DNA of 24,863 nucleotides from a virus. The DNA is taken from IMG/VR virus record IMGVR_UViG_3300018090_000057, positions 1 through 24,863 of that record; one strand, given 5' to 3'. The notes below the pieces were generated by a model. It was not told the DNA's origin, did no database searches, and was given only the letters and a program-made list of their open reading frames with translations. This document shows positions 7,370 to 14,673 of the stretch, piece by piece. Position numbers and translations under genes: made by a program. How positions within the stretch are numbered: position 1 is the first letter of the stretch; each line of letters begins with the position of its first letter.

Positions 7370-9388
7370 TCAGCTCACCACCTCGGCTTGGCCGAGAATG
7401 CACAGGACGGTTGCCCTTGGCGCTGCGAGATTCGCCAGGATCGTCGGCGTGACGCGGTCGAGCGTGACGACAACCGGTGACCTGGCCTTCCCAAGCTGCG
7501 CGGCAACCACGGGCCGCACTAATCCAAGGAGCATTCGCAGCCGCTTGGTCAGAGATGTGACGACCGAGACGATCGTGTTTGTAATCGCCGCAACTTGAAT
7601 CGCCGCGGAAATCGCAATCGCCGTGGCCGCGCGCGCCGCGAGGGCCTGGGCCGCTGTCCGAAGCCCCGCAGCGGCGAAAAAGAAAGCGCTGAAACTTGCG
7701 GAGACCGCGTGGCCGCCAAGCGCGATCACCCGAGATTCGATAATTCCCACGGCAGAACTCGCCGATGCGACCGGACGGGCGGCCACCGCGATCAGTTTGC
7801 TCGCGGTGATTTTCAACGCCACAGTGGCCGACGCCACGGCAAGCGATGCCACCGCGATTGCCCTTGATGCCGCGACTCCAACCGCCGCAGCGGGCGCCGT
7901 AACGGCCGGCCTCGCAAGAGCAATCGCGCCGCTGAGCGCGAGCTTCGCCGAGCGCGCTGCCGACGCGGCCAGCGACGAAACGGGTATCGCCGCGAGAGCT
8001 GCGAGCCTTACCACGCTCGACCCCGCGATCGCCTGCATCGAGGTTGCAATGGTGCGCGAGAGCGCGAGCCTCAGTGTTGCGCCCGCGGACGCCGCGACCG
8101 ACGCCACTGCAATTGCCCTCGATGTCCCCAAACTGACCGCCGCAGTGGTTGCGCTGGCGGCCGGCGCCGCGAGCGCAATCGTTCGGCTTGCTCCGAGCTT
8201 CACCGAGCGCATCGCCGACACGGCTCGCGACGAAATCGCCGTCGCCCCCGAGGTCGCAAGCCTTACCGCGGCCGACCCGGCGATCGCCTGCGCTGAAGTA
8301 ACAATCGCGCGCGAGAGCGCGAGCTTTACCGCCGAGGTGGCGGACGCGGCGAGCGCTTTGACTTGCGAGCTTACCGATTGCGCGAGCGTCACCTTGGAAG
8401 TCGCGGATACCGCATCGCCAGGCGGTGGTCCCACCGCAGAGGAAAGCGCGGCGAAGCCGTAATCACCAATCCAGTTGCGCATGTAGAAGCGCACCGCCGC
8501 GCGGCTCGCGCGCTCGCGCGAATGGCGATACCCAGTACGTAGCGGTCCCGCCAGAGGATTAGGCTGCCAGGAATCCAGAAATAGCGCGGGCGCCAGCAGC
8601 AGCGCGATCGACGACATGCAGCCGCTCCCGCCGCCGCTGATCGCAAGGCTATAGGCAGTCGTCGCTCCGGTCCCGCTTATATTCAGATCGCTCCCGTATG
8701 AGACCGCCTGGGCGCCCCCGATATTGATGTCAGACCACTCGTTCGTAACCGCAGGCGCCCCGCTGACGCTCGCGCCGCTCGCCGAGCCCGAACCATTGTT
8801 GTAAGACCAGGAAATCAACAGTTGATCCCCGCCCTGGCTCGGCGTCAGACTGGCAGCGGCGAGCGAGGAAACATAGGAACTGCTCCCGCCCGTCGTGGTT
8901 CCATACTGATCCACCGGAGAGCCGTTGCTCACGCCGCTGTACGCAATGAGCTGCAGCCAGCCGTAAGGCGTGTTGTTCGCCCAACTCCAGGTCGTCGACG
9001 GCGAGGTCGAACCGCAGACGTAATAGTAAGCGAATTGCTCAGTGTTCGAACCGCCGGAGTTGGTGGTTAACCCGGTGGACCCGATCAACGTCCAGCCCGC
9101 GGGGATCGTGATGGTGCCCGGGGCAAGATCAACTGCCAGAAACGCGATTATCACGTCACCGGTCTGTAGCCCGCCCGGCAGGTTCCCGGTCGCGGAGGTG
9201 GTCGTGGTATTGGTCCAGCTAGCCAGCGCGCCGACGCCGCGCAACGCGATCAACGGAGGGGCGCCGCCCAGTGGCAGCCCCACGATGCGAGGGCTTGGGG
9301 CCGCCGGCCGCAGCGGACTAACCGAGTATTGAGTCTGATTACCGGTCGTCGCCGACTGGGAGACCCGCTTTGAAAGACGCGATGCCAT
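7370..9388 (-). CDS. 672-aa fibre-like protein with 21-residue Ala-rich repeats
   Basis: Residues about 45-280 resemble a beta-sandwich domain I associate with phage fibres and secreted proteins (GDVIIAFLAVD, ITIPAGWTLIG, FAYYYVCGS, WLQLIAYSGVSNGSPVDQ). A linker with basic and aromatic residues follows (VRFYMRNWIGDYGF, about 305-318). Residues about 331-573 are an Ala/Ser/Val-rich array of 21-residue units with a core like L-x-x-SRxIAxxAxA. The C-terminus (about 600-672) is a mixed region with KRLRMLLGLVRPVV. There is no signal peptide. It may be a side fibre or baseplate-attached stalk. Because the cluster has no recognised tape measure protein, the long repeat could conceivably serve as a length-setting element, but the location and N-terminal domain favour a fibre. 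Confidence 0.6.
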   Translation of the reverse strand: MASRLSKRVSQSATTGNQTQYSVSPLRPAAPSPRIVGLPLGGAPPLIALRGVGALASWTNTTTTSATGNLPGGLQTGDVIIAFLAVDLAPGTITIPAGWTLIGSTGLTTNSGGSNTEQFAYYYVCGSTSPSTTWSWANNTPYGWLQLIAYSGVSNGSPVDQYGTTTGGSSSYVSSLAAASLTPSQGGDQLLISWSYNNGSGSASGASVSGAPAVTNEWSDINIGGAQAVSYGSDLNISGTGATTAYSLAISGGGSGCMSSIALLLAPALFLDSWQPNPLAGPLRTGYRHSRERASRAAVRFYMRNWIGDYGFAALSSAVGPPPGDAVSATSKVTLAQSVSSQVKALAASATSAVKLALSRAIVTSAQAIAGSAAVRLATSGATAISSRAVSAMRSVKLGASRTIALAAPAASATTAAVSLGTSRAIAVASVAASAGATLRLALSRTIATSMQAIAGSSVVRLAALAAIPVSSLAASAARSAKLALSGAIALARPAVTAPAAAVGVAASRAIAVASLAVASATVALKITASKLIAVAARPVASASSAVGIIESRVIALGGHAVSASFSAFFFAAAGLRTAAQALAARAATAIAISAAIQVAAITNTIVSVVTSLTKRLRMLLGLVRPVVAAQLGKARSPVVVTLDRVTPTILANLAAPRATVLCILGQAEVVS
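7670..8395 (-). repeat. 63-bp repeats in 255-bp higher-order units
   Basis: The second half of the 672-aa gene is built from 63-bp (21-codon) units. Every four units plus one codon the pattern recurs: a gcgatcgcctgc block, followed at the same distance by a gcgcgcgagagcgcgagc-like block, occurs at about 8280 and again at about 8025, a spacing of 255 bases. The matching protein segments are SAQAIAGSAAVRLA and SMQAIAGSSVVRLA. The copies have diverged, so the array is old or under selection for protein structure rather than newly expanded. It also keeps an antisense frame open by composition. Confidence 0.85.
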
Positions 9389-9401
9389 TGCGCCCTACCG
9401 C

Positions 9402-9842
9402 TTACTCACGCCACTTGATGTACCAATAAACCGACGCGCTATTCGTCGCGACATTCCACAGGACAATCGAACCCGCGGCCGGCACAATCAGCTCCTGTCC
9501 CTCCGACCAGGTCCAGATTACCCCCGCGCCAACCGTCGCCGGCAGCGCGATGTGCCGGAAAAAATGTGCGGGCGCGGTTGGCGCCGTGCCCCATGCAACC
9601 GCAGTCTCCGCAGTCGCAGCGGCATCCGCAGGATCCTCGGCCAATCCCAAGACCGGCGACGTAGGGGTCACCCCAATCGCCGCGGGACGGCCGACGCCGT
9701 ACGTGCTCGCAGTTGCGGCCCCGAGAAAGATGCCCACTTCCAGAATGACCGCGCGGTTGCTGCTGCCCGCGCGAAACTCCGCGGCTGGCGCGCTGCTCGT
9801 CGTAACCGTGCTGGGAGTGCTCAGAGAGTAGGTATTCGCCAT
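9402..9842 (-). CDS. Small phage structural protein, unknown
   Basis: The product is 146 aa, beginning MANTYSLSTPSTV. An AEFRAGSSNRAVILEVGIFL strand pair, a FFRHIALPA segment and a WTWSEGQELIVPAAGSIVLW C-terminal strand pair suggest an all-beta, probably trimer- or capsomer-associated protein. The pattern (strand, then GEELIVPA near the end) recalls decoration-like proteins of phages with large tails, but I cannot name the family. A good ribosome binding site (AAGGGGGAAG) precedes the ATG. The upstream 160-aa protein has a similar overall plan, so the two may be partners. Confidence 0.65.
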   Translation of the reverse strand: MANTYSLSTPSTVTTSSAPAAEFRAGSSNRAVILEVGIFLGAATASTYGVGRPAAIGVTPTSPVLGLAEDPADAAATAETAVAWGTAPTAPAHFFRHIALPATVGAGVIWTWSEGQELIVPAAGSIVLWNVATNSASVYWYIKWRE

Positions 9843-9859
9843 TCAGCTTCCCCCTTCGC

Positions 9860-10342
9860 TCAATCCTCGGAGAACAACACCGTCGCGTCCAAATTCACCG
9901 ACACAAGCCCCGAGATGGAGAGCAAGTCCGCATTTCCGGTCGCGCCGCCGTTGGCCAGCAACGTGATCGCATCGTCGGGGTCGATCGCGACCCAACCACC
10001 CATCCCGCCCGTCGCAGGCAACCCGATCGAAATTGGATAACTGGGGCCGCCGCTGCCCGCGGTAATCGAAGATGCGTCGGTGAAAACGGTCGTCGAGGCG
10101 GACGGGTTGTTTGGATTGCGCTTGACCGGCGTCGCGCTTGTTCCGCCCGTGCTGGCCGACGTCGTCCACTGCTTCACGCGCAGGATCACGCCGCCTGCCG
10201 AGGTCATGCGCGCAGCACCCATAATCGAGAAGATGTTGCATTGCGGCTGGTTCGAAACGGTCAGAAACCTCAGATGCGTTGATTCGGTCGCCGCAGTACT
10301 ATTGGTCGCGGCCTGGCGATTCACTGCATAAAAGAACGGCAT
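9860..10342 (-). CDS. Small phage structural protein, unknown
   Basis: The product is 160 aa, with an excellent ribosome binding site (GAGGAGG, six bases before ATG). It starts MPFFYAVNRQAATNSTAATE, and later segments (NIFSIMGAARMTSAGGVILR, AIDPDDAITLLANGG, SVNLDATVLFSED) indicate a beta-sandwich. It resembles the next protein downstream in size and composition. It sits in the accessory cassette between gpD and the spike gene, together with fibre-type genes. A virion-surface role is an inference from context only. Confidence 0.65.
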   Translation of the reverse strand: MPFFYAVNRQAATNSTAATESTHLRFLTVSNQPQCNIFSIMGAARMTSAGGVILRVKQWTTSASTGGTSATPVKRNPNNPSASTTVFTDASSITAGSGGPSYPISIGLPATGGMGGWVAIDPDDAITLLANGGATGNADLLSISGLVSVNLDATVLFSED

Positions 10343-10345
10343 TAG

Positions 10346-10564
10346 CTACCTCCTCATATGTTCTTCGGGAATCGCGGCCAGCGGAGGCGTGCCGTACTGA
10401 GTAATGCAGCGCCGGCAGACATAGAGTACGTGCGTCACCTCCCGCGTTACGAGGCCGCCGTCGCGCCCGCAGCTCGCACAGAAAACCCGATGCATGTTGC
10501 GCCCCAGCGGTCCGTCCGTTGAGGTTCGCGCGGGTTCGCTGAGCCTGCTGTGGCCGGCTTTCAT
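10346..10564 (-). CDS. Four-cysteine zinc-ribbon-like small protein
   Basis: The product is 72 aa. Cys29-x2-Cys32 and Cys50-x2-Cys53 are spaced like a zinc ribbon (FCASCGRDGG and YVCRRCITQYG). The ATG at 10564 overlaps the stop of the upstream membrane-peptide gene (ATGA). An alternative internal ATG at codon 24 would leave a 49-aa protein that still contains all four cysteines. Such proteins in phage late operons can be nucleic-acid-binding or structural knuckles. No further assignment is possible. The next gene starts after a four-base gap. Confidence 0.6.
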   Translation of the reverse strand: MKAGHSRLSEPARTSTDGPLGRNMHRVFCASCGRDGGLVTREVTHVLYVCRRCITQYGTPPLAAIPEEHMRR

Positions 10565-10743
10565 GACGCACTATGCTTTTTTCGGGGCGGCGCGGCCGCG
10601 CTGATTCGCGCGCCGATTCGCGGGCGGCGCAAGCCAAGCCGTTCCGGCCGGCGCGTCGCGAGATCGCACGCCACTCGGGCGAGCATCGCCGCGCAGAGCG
10701 CAGCCGCGCAGAGCGACACCAAAACCAGCAACCCTGCGCTCAT
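10561..10743 (-). CDS. Small single-pass membrane peptide
   Basis: The product is 60 aa. Residues 4-22 are a hydrophobic helix (GLLVLVSLCAAALCAAMLA), followed by a strongly basic tail rich in Arg/Lys. The ATG is one base after the stop of the upstream gene, and its own stop overlaps the following ATG. Size and layout fit a small phage membrane protein, such as a holin-like or spanin-like component, but there is no endolysin next to it. The assignment as lysis gene is therefore only a possibility. Confidence 0.5.
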   Translation of the reverse strand: MSAGLLVLVSLCAAALCAAMLARVACDLATRRPERLGLRRPRIGARISAAAPPRKKHSAS

Positions 10744-10744
10744 G

Positions 10745-11347
10745 TCAGCCCGCCGTGATCGTGAGCGCGGAGGTCACGCTCACGGTATAGCCGTTCTGGA
10801 CCGCCTGCGATGTGGAGAAGGCGGCCTCGCCGTACAGCGTACCCGTGGTTCCGCCGATCGTGTTGTTATCGGCCATGAACAACCCCTGAAGCGTGACCGA
10901 CGTGAGCATGTTGTAGGTGGCCTGCGATGCGCTGTTGTCGACGTATCCACCGGAAATCGTCCCCGCGGTCCATGCCTGGCGATTGGTCTGGCTGACATCG
11001 GTGCCCGCAATTTCGGTCCACCCGGAGTGCGACGCGATCGTGTCGGTTATCGCAAAGGTGGGCGCGGATGAGCCCTTGATGAGGCCGACGTACCATGCCG
11101 GCGAGGCGAGGCCGGTCTTGAATGTGGCGTCCAGCAGCTTGTTCACGCCTGCGGTCGTAACGAGGTTTTCCACCTCCTCGACCCAGACGATGCGCCGCTC
11201 GCGGTTGCGGCAGACGACTCGATGATGCGTTCGGATGCTCTTGGTACCCAGCCGATTAGAGGCCGCTTCGATTATCCGGCGCTGCCCTACGCCGATGTTC
11301 TGACTATCCAAGGGTTGCCTCCGATTAGGTAATTGTCGGACTGTCAT
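10745..11347 (-). CDS. Fibre-type beta protein, unknown function
   Basis: The product is 200 aa. The ATG at 11347 overlaps the gpD stop as ATGA and is preferred over a longer frame that would run into gpD. The N-terminus is basic (RQLPNRRQPLDS). The core has a VTTAGVNKLLDATFKTG segment, WYVGLIKGSS, then a long beta region ending GYTVSVTSALTITAG. The order (NLV, AGVNKLL, a VTLQGLFMAD-like strand, a final beta strand) parallels the 154-aa protein at 3286-3750. I recognise the general type from phage genomes but know no specific function. Confidence 0.7.
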   Translation of the reverse strand: MTVRQLPNRRQPLDSQNIGVGQRRIIEAASNRLGTKSIRTHHRVVCRNRERRIVWVEEVENLVTTAGVNKLLDATFKTGLASPAWYVGLIKGSSAPTFAITDTIASHSGWTEIAGTDVSQTNRQAWTAGTISGGYVDNSASQATYNMLTSVTLQGLFMADNNTIGGTTGTLYGEAAFSTSQAVQNGYTVSVTSALTITAG

Positions 11348-12351
11348 GACACCCGCCGCGCGTCGATTTCGGTCGTGTAACCGTGCGCTCGCGACAGGTG
11401 ATGCCGCGCCATCTCCACGAGGTATATTCCGTCGAAATGTCCCCATCCGCTGAGCAGCACATTAACCCCCGCAACCAGCCCCGCCGCGCCAGGAGTGACC
11501 AGCTGCACGGTCGTGAATAGCCGGTTGTCAAAATGCAGCGCGGCTTGCGCCTTCAGCATCGCCTCCTGACCGTTCTCGCACCGCGTCACGACCTTCCGCG
11601 TATCCCCGGTCGGCATCGCGGCTTCGGACTCAACTTGAGCCAGGAGAAGTTGCTTGCCATCGGGGTCGAAGTAGGTCACCTGCGATGCGGCGAATATGCG
11701 GCGCGTGCGGTTGCGGAAGAGGAATCGTTCGGTGCCGGTTCGTGAAATCGTGGCGACCGGCGGCGCCGATTCCAGCGCCGACACCGCATAGAAGACCATC
11801 GTGCTGCCGCGCACCGTGAAGTCGTAGCCATGTTCATTGGCGAGGCGTTTTAGAAATGAGAGGTCGGTTTCGCGGCGCTGCGTGATTCGTTCGAAGACGA
11901 GCGACTCCACTTCAGGCGCCGCAAAAAGAACCAGTCCGTACTTCGCCGCGATTGATTCGGCTATCTCGAGCAGGCTCTGATTCTCATAGCCGACGCTGTT
12001 TTCGGTGCGCATCGGCGGCGTGATGTAAACGGCCAGGCATCCCAGCCGAAACACATCGGGCGGGCCGCTCAGCACGAGATCATCCACCTGGAAATCCCCG
12101 CAAGGCAGCAACTCCCCGCCGTGATATCCAATGAGAAGGTTGAGCTGGTCGCCGAGCGCCGGATACCACACCCCCTGCCAGAGTTTCTCGCGGTCCTCGA
12201 ACTCGATCTCGACCTCGCCCGACGCACTCGCCAGCCGATCGCAATAACTAATCGACAGCACCATCTGCGATACGTCGCCGGATATATTCACGCCCGCGTA
12301 GGTAAGTACCCACTGGGGCGAAGGGACGGGAAACGCCGCGAGAGCACTCAT
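11344..12351 (-). CDS. D: Phage late control / tail hub protein D
   Basis: The product is 335 aa, typical for P2 gpD/Mu gp44-type hub proteins. The ATG at 12351 overlaps the gpX stop (ATGA); a longer frame upstream would overlap X by about 50 bases. Recognisable segments include the hub N-terminal VEIEFEDREKLW and GDQLNLLIGYHG, the YENQSLLEIAESIAAKYGL helix, and the RETDLSFLKRLANEHGYDF signature (residues about 160-180). The C-terminal region matches the tail/VgrG-like barrel. It forms the trimeric hub joining the tube to the spike, so it should contact gpV directly. Confidence 0.92.
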   Translation of the reverse strand: MSALAAFPVPSPQWVLTYAGVNISGDVSQMVLSISYCDRLASASGEVEIEFEDREKLWQGVWYPALGDQLNLLIGYHGGELLPCGDFQVDDLVLSGPPDVFRLGCLAVYITPPMRTENSVGYENQSLLEIAESIAAKYGLVLFAAPEVESLVFERITQRRETDLSFLKRLANEHGYDFTVRGSTMVFYAVSALESAPPVATISRTGTERFLFRNRTRRIFAASQVTYFDPDGKQLLLAQVESEAAMPTGDTRKVVTRCENGQEAMLKAQAALHFDNRLFTTVQLVTPGAAGLVAGVNVLLSGWGHFDGIYLVEMARHHLSRAHGYTTEIDARRVS

Positions 12352-12611
12352 AAGCCTTGCGCCTGCGCCGCGGAGACCGGCGACCTCGATGCGGTCTTCC
12401 ACGGCGGCAGTCCGGTACTGGCTACCGCGCTGACGCTGAGGACCCGAATGAGAATCACCAGCCCCGACTCGAATACGGGCTCAATCGGCACATCCGGATT
12501 GGCCATGATGATTGGGCTGTATTTGGCCGCATCGCCATAGTATCGCCACGCGAGCAGGTCCCATCGCTCGCCCGCGGCTGTCACATGAACTATGAATTGC
12601 GCCGAGGCCAT
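12348..12611 (-). CDS. X: Tail protein X (LysM-like)
   Basis: The product is 87 aa. The start is the ATG at 12611, sharing its A with the stop of U (TGATG); a GTG one codon earlier is possible. The sequence shows the gpX/LysM pattern: GERWDLLAWRYYGDAAKY, then IIMANPD and a VILIRV strand. In P2-type tails gpX is a small hub-associated protein thought to bind peptidoglycan or help hub assembly. U-X-D is the P2 order, which supports the assignment. Confidence 0.9.
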   Translation of the reverse strand: MASAQFIVHVTAAGERWDLLAWRYYGDAAKYSPIIMANPDVPIEPVFESGLVILIRVLSVSAVASTGLPPWKTASRSPVSAAQAQGL

Positions 12612-13225
12612 CACCGGGCCGCGCTCCGAGTGATTACGGAAATCGGTACGTCGTCAGGCAGAAGGTTCGGAGTTATCGCACCGGCCGGCGGCGCATTGCT
12701 GAGAATCGCCGTCACTCCCTGGGGCGAAAGCGGCGCGAGAGGCGTGGACGAGGAAGCCCCGGTCGCGGCCGAGCCGCTCGCCGCGGCGCCGTTCACCAGC
12801 GCGAGCGGGGTGAAGGGCGCAAGCGGCGGCGCGCTCGGATCCAGCTCCGCGCCGGGCGCGAACTCCTTGAGCTCGAGCCTTGCCCCGACCGCGATCGCCG
12901 TCCCGTTCGCGCCGAGTTGCGTTGACCGCGTCGCGATCGACTCGATCACGAAATACCCCCACAAGGTGCCATCGCCCATGACCAGGGGCAGCGCCTGATG
13001 CGCATTGGCTGCGGCGCGAAGCGCGGCGAGCCCGGATGTGGGGTTGGAAAATGATGCGTGGAAAATGAGATCGAGCACCAGCCGTTCAAGGCCGTTGGAG
13101 AGCCACTGGAGCCGCGGCGGCGCCTCGATTACGTCGTGCTCTGCGTAATCATAACGGCGCTCCGCCTCGAGATGCTCTGGCGAGCCGACAACTTGAAACT
13201 TTATTTCTCCCAGCTCAGCAAACAT
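12611..13225 (-). CDS. U: Tail terminator-type protein U (P2 gpU-like)
   Basis: The product is 204 aa. Family-like segments are FAELGEIKFQVV at the start, YDYAEHDVIEAPPRLQWL, a middle LPLVMGDGTLWGYFVIESI and a final strand KEFAPGAE (through residue about 135). The last 65 residues are an Ala/Ser/Pro-rich extension (NGAAASGSAATGASSST), longer than the approximately 160-aa P2 protein. It normally follows the tape measure gene, but here the gene upstream is the RRM gene. A GGGAG ribosome binding site lies about 9 bases upstream. Confidence 0.85.
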   Translation of the reverse strand: MFAELGEIKFQVVGSPEHLEAERRYDYAEHDVIEAPPRLQWLSNGLERLVLDLIFHASFSNPTSGLAALRAAANAHQALPLVMGDGTLWGYFVIESIATRSTQLGANGTAIAVGARLELKEFAPGAELDPSAPPLAPFTPLALVNGAAASGSAATGASSSTPLAPLSPQGVTAILSNAPPAGAITPNLLPDDVPISVITRSAAR

Positions 13226-13298
13226 TTCCGAACGCTCCCGTGAAATCTCCTGTGGCCGCGCTCGTTAAGAGCGGCGGGCCCGTTTCGGCGAACTCCGA

Positions 13299-13589
13299 TC
13301 ACTCACGGCCCGCCACCGCGGAGCTGCGTTCGCGCGCGCGCCGGGCCGACGTGGCCGCTTCAACGCGCATCGGACGGCCGCCCAGTTCCTTGCCGTTGAG
13401 CTCGCGAATTGCCGCGGCGGCGTCTTCCTCGCGCGCCATCTCGATGAATCCGAATCCGCGCGAGCGGCCGTCAAAGCGGTCGCGGACGACTTCGGCACGC
13501 TCCACGGTTCCGATCTGTGCGAACGCGTCACGCAACGCGGTATCGTCCAGCGAGAAGCTGAGGTTGCCCACAAACAGGCGCGCGCTCAT
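13299..13589 (-). CDS. Single-RRM RNA-binding protein in the tail operon
   Basis: The product is 96 aa. It is a complete RNA recognition motif: RNP2 LFVGNL at residues 5-10, RNP1 RGFGFIEM at 44-51, and a normal beta-alpha-beta-beta-alpha-beta spacing, followed by a basic tail (residues about 81-96: SARRARERSS). These aromatic residues normally contact single-stranded RNA. The ATG overlaps the stop of the -1-frame chaperone product (ATGA at 13589-13586), so it is tightly coupled to the tail genes rather than being a loose insertion. In P2/Mu-type order this slot belongs to the tape measure gene. Bacterial single-RRM proteins are known as free-standing host genes (for example cyanobacterial Rbp). 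One inside a phage structural operon is unusual. Confidence 0.93.
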   Translation of the reverse strand: MSARLFVGNLSFSLDDTALRDAFAQIGTVERAEVVRDRFDGRSRGFGFIEMAREEDAAAAIRELNGKELGGRPMRVEAATSARRARERSSAVAGRE

Positions 13590-14037
13590 CTGCCGTTCCC
13601 TCCGCGGGATTCGCCGAGCGTGCGGAGGTACTCAGCGACCGCGCCGATCCAATAGTCCATTTCCGCAAACTCCATCGCCTCTAGCTCGTGAACCGAGAAT
13701 CCGAACCGGACGAGGCCTGCGAAGTTTGCAGCGGAGGGCCCTGAAAATTTTCGCCGATTACCTCGGCCTGGAGGGCAAGAACGTCACCCAGCTCCATCGC
13801 GAGCACGTCCTCGTACGCGATTCGGCGCCCGTCGATTTCCGCCAGCTCCGCGATCAGCGCGAACACCACCGCGGTCGGATCTCCGCCCGCCGCCGCCCGC
13901 TGCGCCCGCATCAGGTCCCGCCCATAGCCCTTGCGCACCGCGGCCGCCGCACCGGACGGAAGCTCGATCGTTCTGGATTCCGCCCCCGCATCGGCGCCAC
14001 CGATCTTCACTCCATTCACGGTCAGATCCTCGGCCAT
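13586..14037 (-). CDS. Tail assembly chaperone, -1 frameshift product
   Basis: Slippage at 13744-13750 joins the first 98 codons of the short chaperone to a -1-frame extension of 52 codons, giving a protein of about 150 aa that ends at TGA 13588-13586. The extension begins SGPSAANFAGLVRFGFS and contains HELEAMEFAEMDYWIGAV, a pattern like the E' (T) extension of P2/Mu/lambda-type chaperones (acidic, then a helix with Trp). Its stop overlaps the ATG of the RRM gene. The product is predicted from the sequence; no frame-specific evidence is available. Confidence 0.8.
13681..14037 (-). CDS. Tail assembly chaperone, short (zero-frame) product
   Basis: The product is 118 aa, of the gpE / Mu gp41-type tail chaperone family. 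The ATG at 14037 is chosen over a GTG six codons earlier because AGGAGA sits at the right distance before it. The sequence begins MAEDLTVNGVKIGG and has an IELPSGAAAAVRKGYGRDLM helix region. It ends ALQAEVIGENFQGPPLQ plus about 15 residues. These proteins coat the tape measure protein during tail assembly and are normally made in two forms by -1 frameshifting. The slippery site lies at codons 97-98. Confidence 0.85.
   Translation of the reverse strand: MAEDLTVNGVKIGGADAGAESRTIELPSGAAAAVRKGYGRDLMRAQRAAAGGDPTAVVFALIAELAEIDGRRIAYEDVLAMELGDVLALQAEVIGENFQGPPLQTSQASSGSDSRFTS
13744..13750 (-). other. -1 ribosomal frameshift slippery heptamer A AAT TTT
   Basis: In the coding direction, codons GAA AAT TTT CAG (residues 96-99 of the short chaperone) contain A AAT TTT, which fits the X XXY YYZ rule exactly. 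After slipping back one base, both tRNAs re-pair with AAA and TTT. The -1 frame is then open for 52 codons and has a plausible family-like extension. No strong stem-loop was seen directly downstream. Confidence 0.8.
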
Positions 14038-14140
14038 TGCAGTTCTCCTACTCACTTGACTCCGGCAGCCCGGAATTATGCTTCCCCGCCCCTGCTACGT
14101 TCATGGGCAAAGCCCCAAATCGGCACTCGGCCCGATCGCA

Positions 14141-14659
14141 TCACCCGCCGAGGTCGGTGCGGAATTTCGCGAGTTGATCGACGCCGCCCACCACGTACAC
14201 GTTCGCAAAGACGTCGTAGAGGTAGATTTGAACGCCGGCCACATAAAGCTCGGCGTGATAAACGCTCACGCTGGAGGTGGTCTCGACCATCTGATGCTGC
14301 TTGAACGCCGGGCTCCCCGCGTCCTTGAACACCCCGGTCATCAGGTAGATGACTGGCAGCTCCGCGCTGCGCCCCTGGCTCGTGTACTGTTCGAGACTGC
14401 CCCGCACCTGGAAGTAATGGCTCTGGAAGGGGCTCGCTGCCAGGGTGAGCGTCTCGGAATCGAACGACGCCCATTTGATTCGCGACTCGAGCTTCTCGAC
14501 CCCGGCCCACAGCTCCGCGGTGCCCGCCATCCCGAGACCCTTGTAGTCGATCATGCGATGGCGCGGCTGCGGTATGTCGATTTCCTCGGCGCGGCCGAGC
14601 AGTCCGACCCCGTCGATATATATATTGGCGTTAGTCAGCGAGTTGATTTGAATATTCAT
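14141..14659 (-). CDS. Major tail tube protein (P2 FII-like)
   Basis: The product is 172 aa, the usual length of the FII family. It begins MNIQINSLTNANIYIDGV and has the family segment EEIDIPQPRHRMIDYKGLG (residues about 26-44), then ELWAGVEKLESRIKW. It forms the rigid inner tube of the contractile tail. The start has GAGAGG about six bases upstream, and the gene follows the sheath gene by 14 bases, as in P2. Confidence 0.95.
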   Translation of the reverse strand: MNIQINSLTNANIYIDGVGLLGRAEEIDIPQPRHRMIDYKGLGMAGTAELWAGVEKLESRIKWASFDSETLTLAASPFQSHYFQVRGSLEQYTSQGRSAELPVIYLMTGVFKDAGSPAFKQHQMVETTSSVSVYHAELYVAGVQIYLYDVFANVYVVGGVDQLAKFRTDLGG

Positions 14660-14673
14660 CTTGACCTCTCAGT

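Noticed and set aside
7623-8462. Long plus-strand open frame opposite the 672-aa repeat gene
   Set aside because: It is Ala/Thr-rich and exists because the minus-strand repeat has no stops in this antisense frame; it has no independent motif and no fitting neighbours.
13240-14304. 354-aa plus-strand frame crossing the RRM and chaperone genes
   Set aside because: Arg-rich antisense frame; the minus strand has a classical RRM and a frameshift chaperone with supporting start sites.
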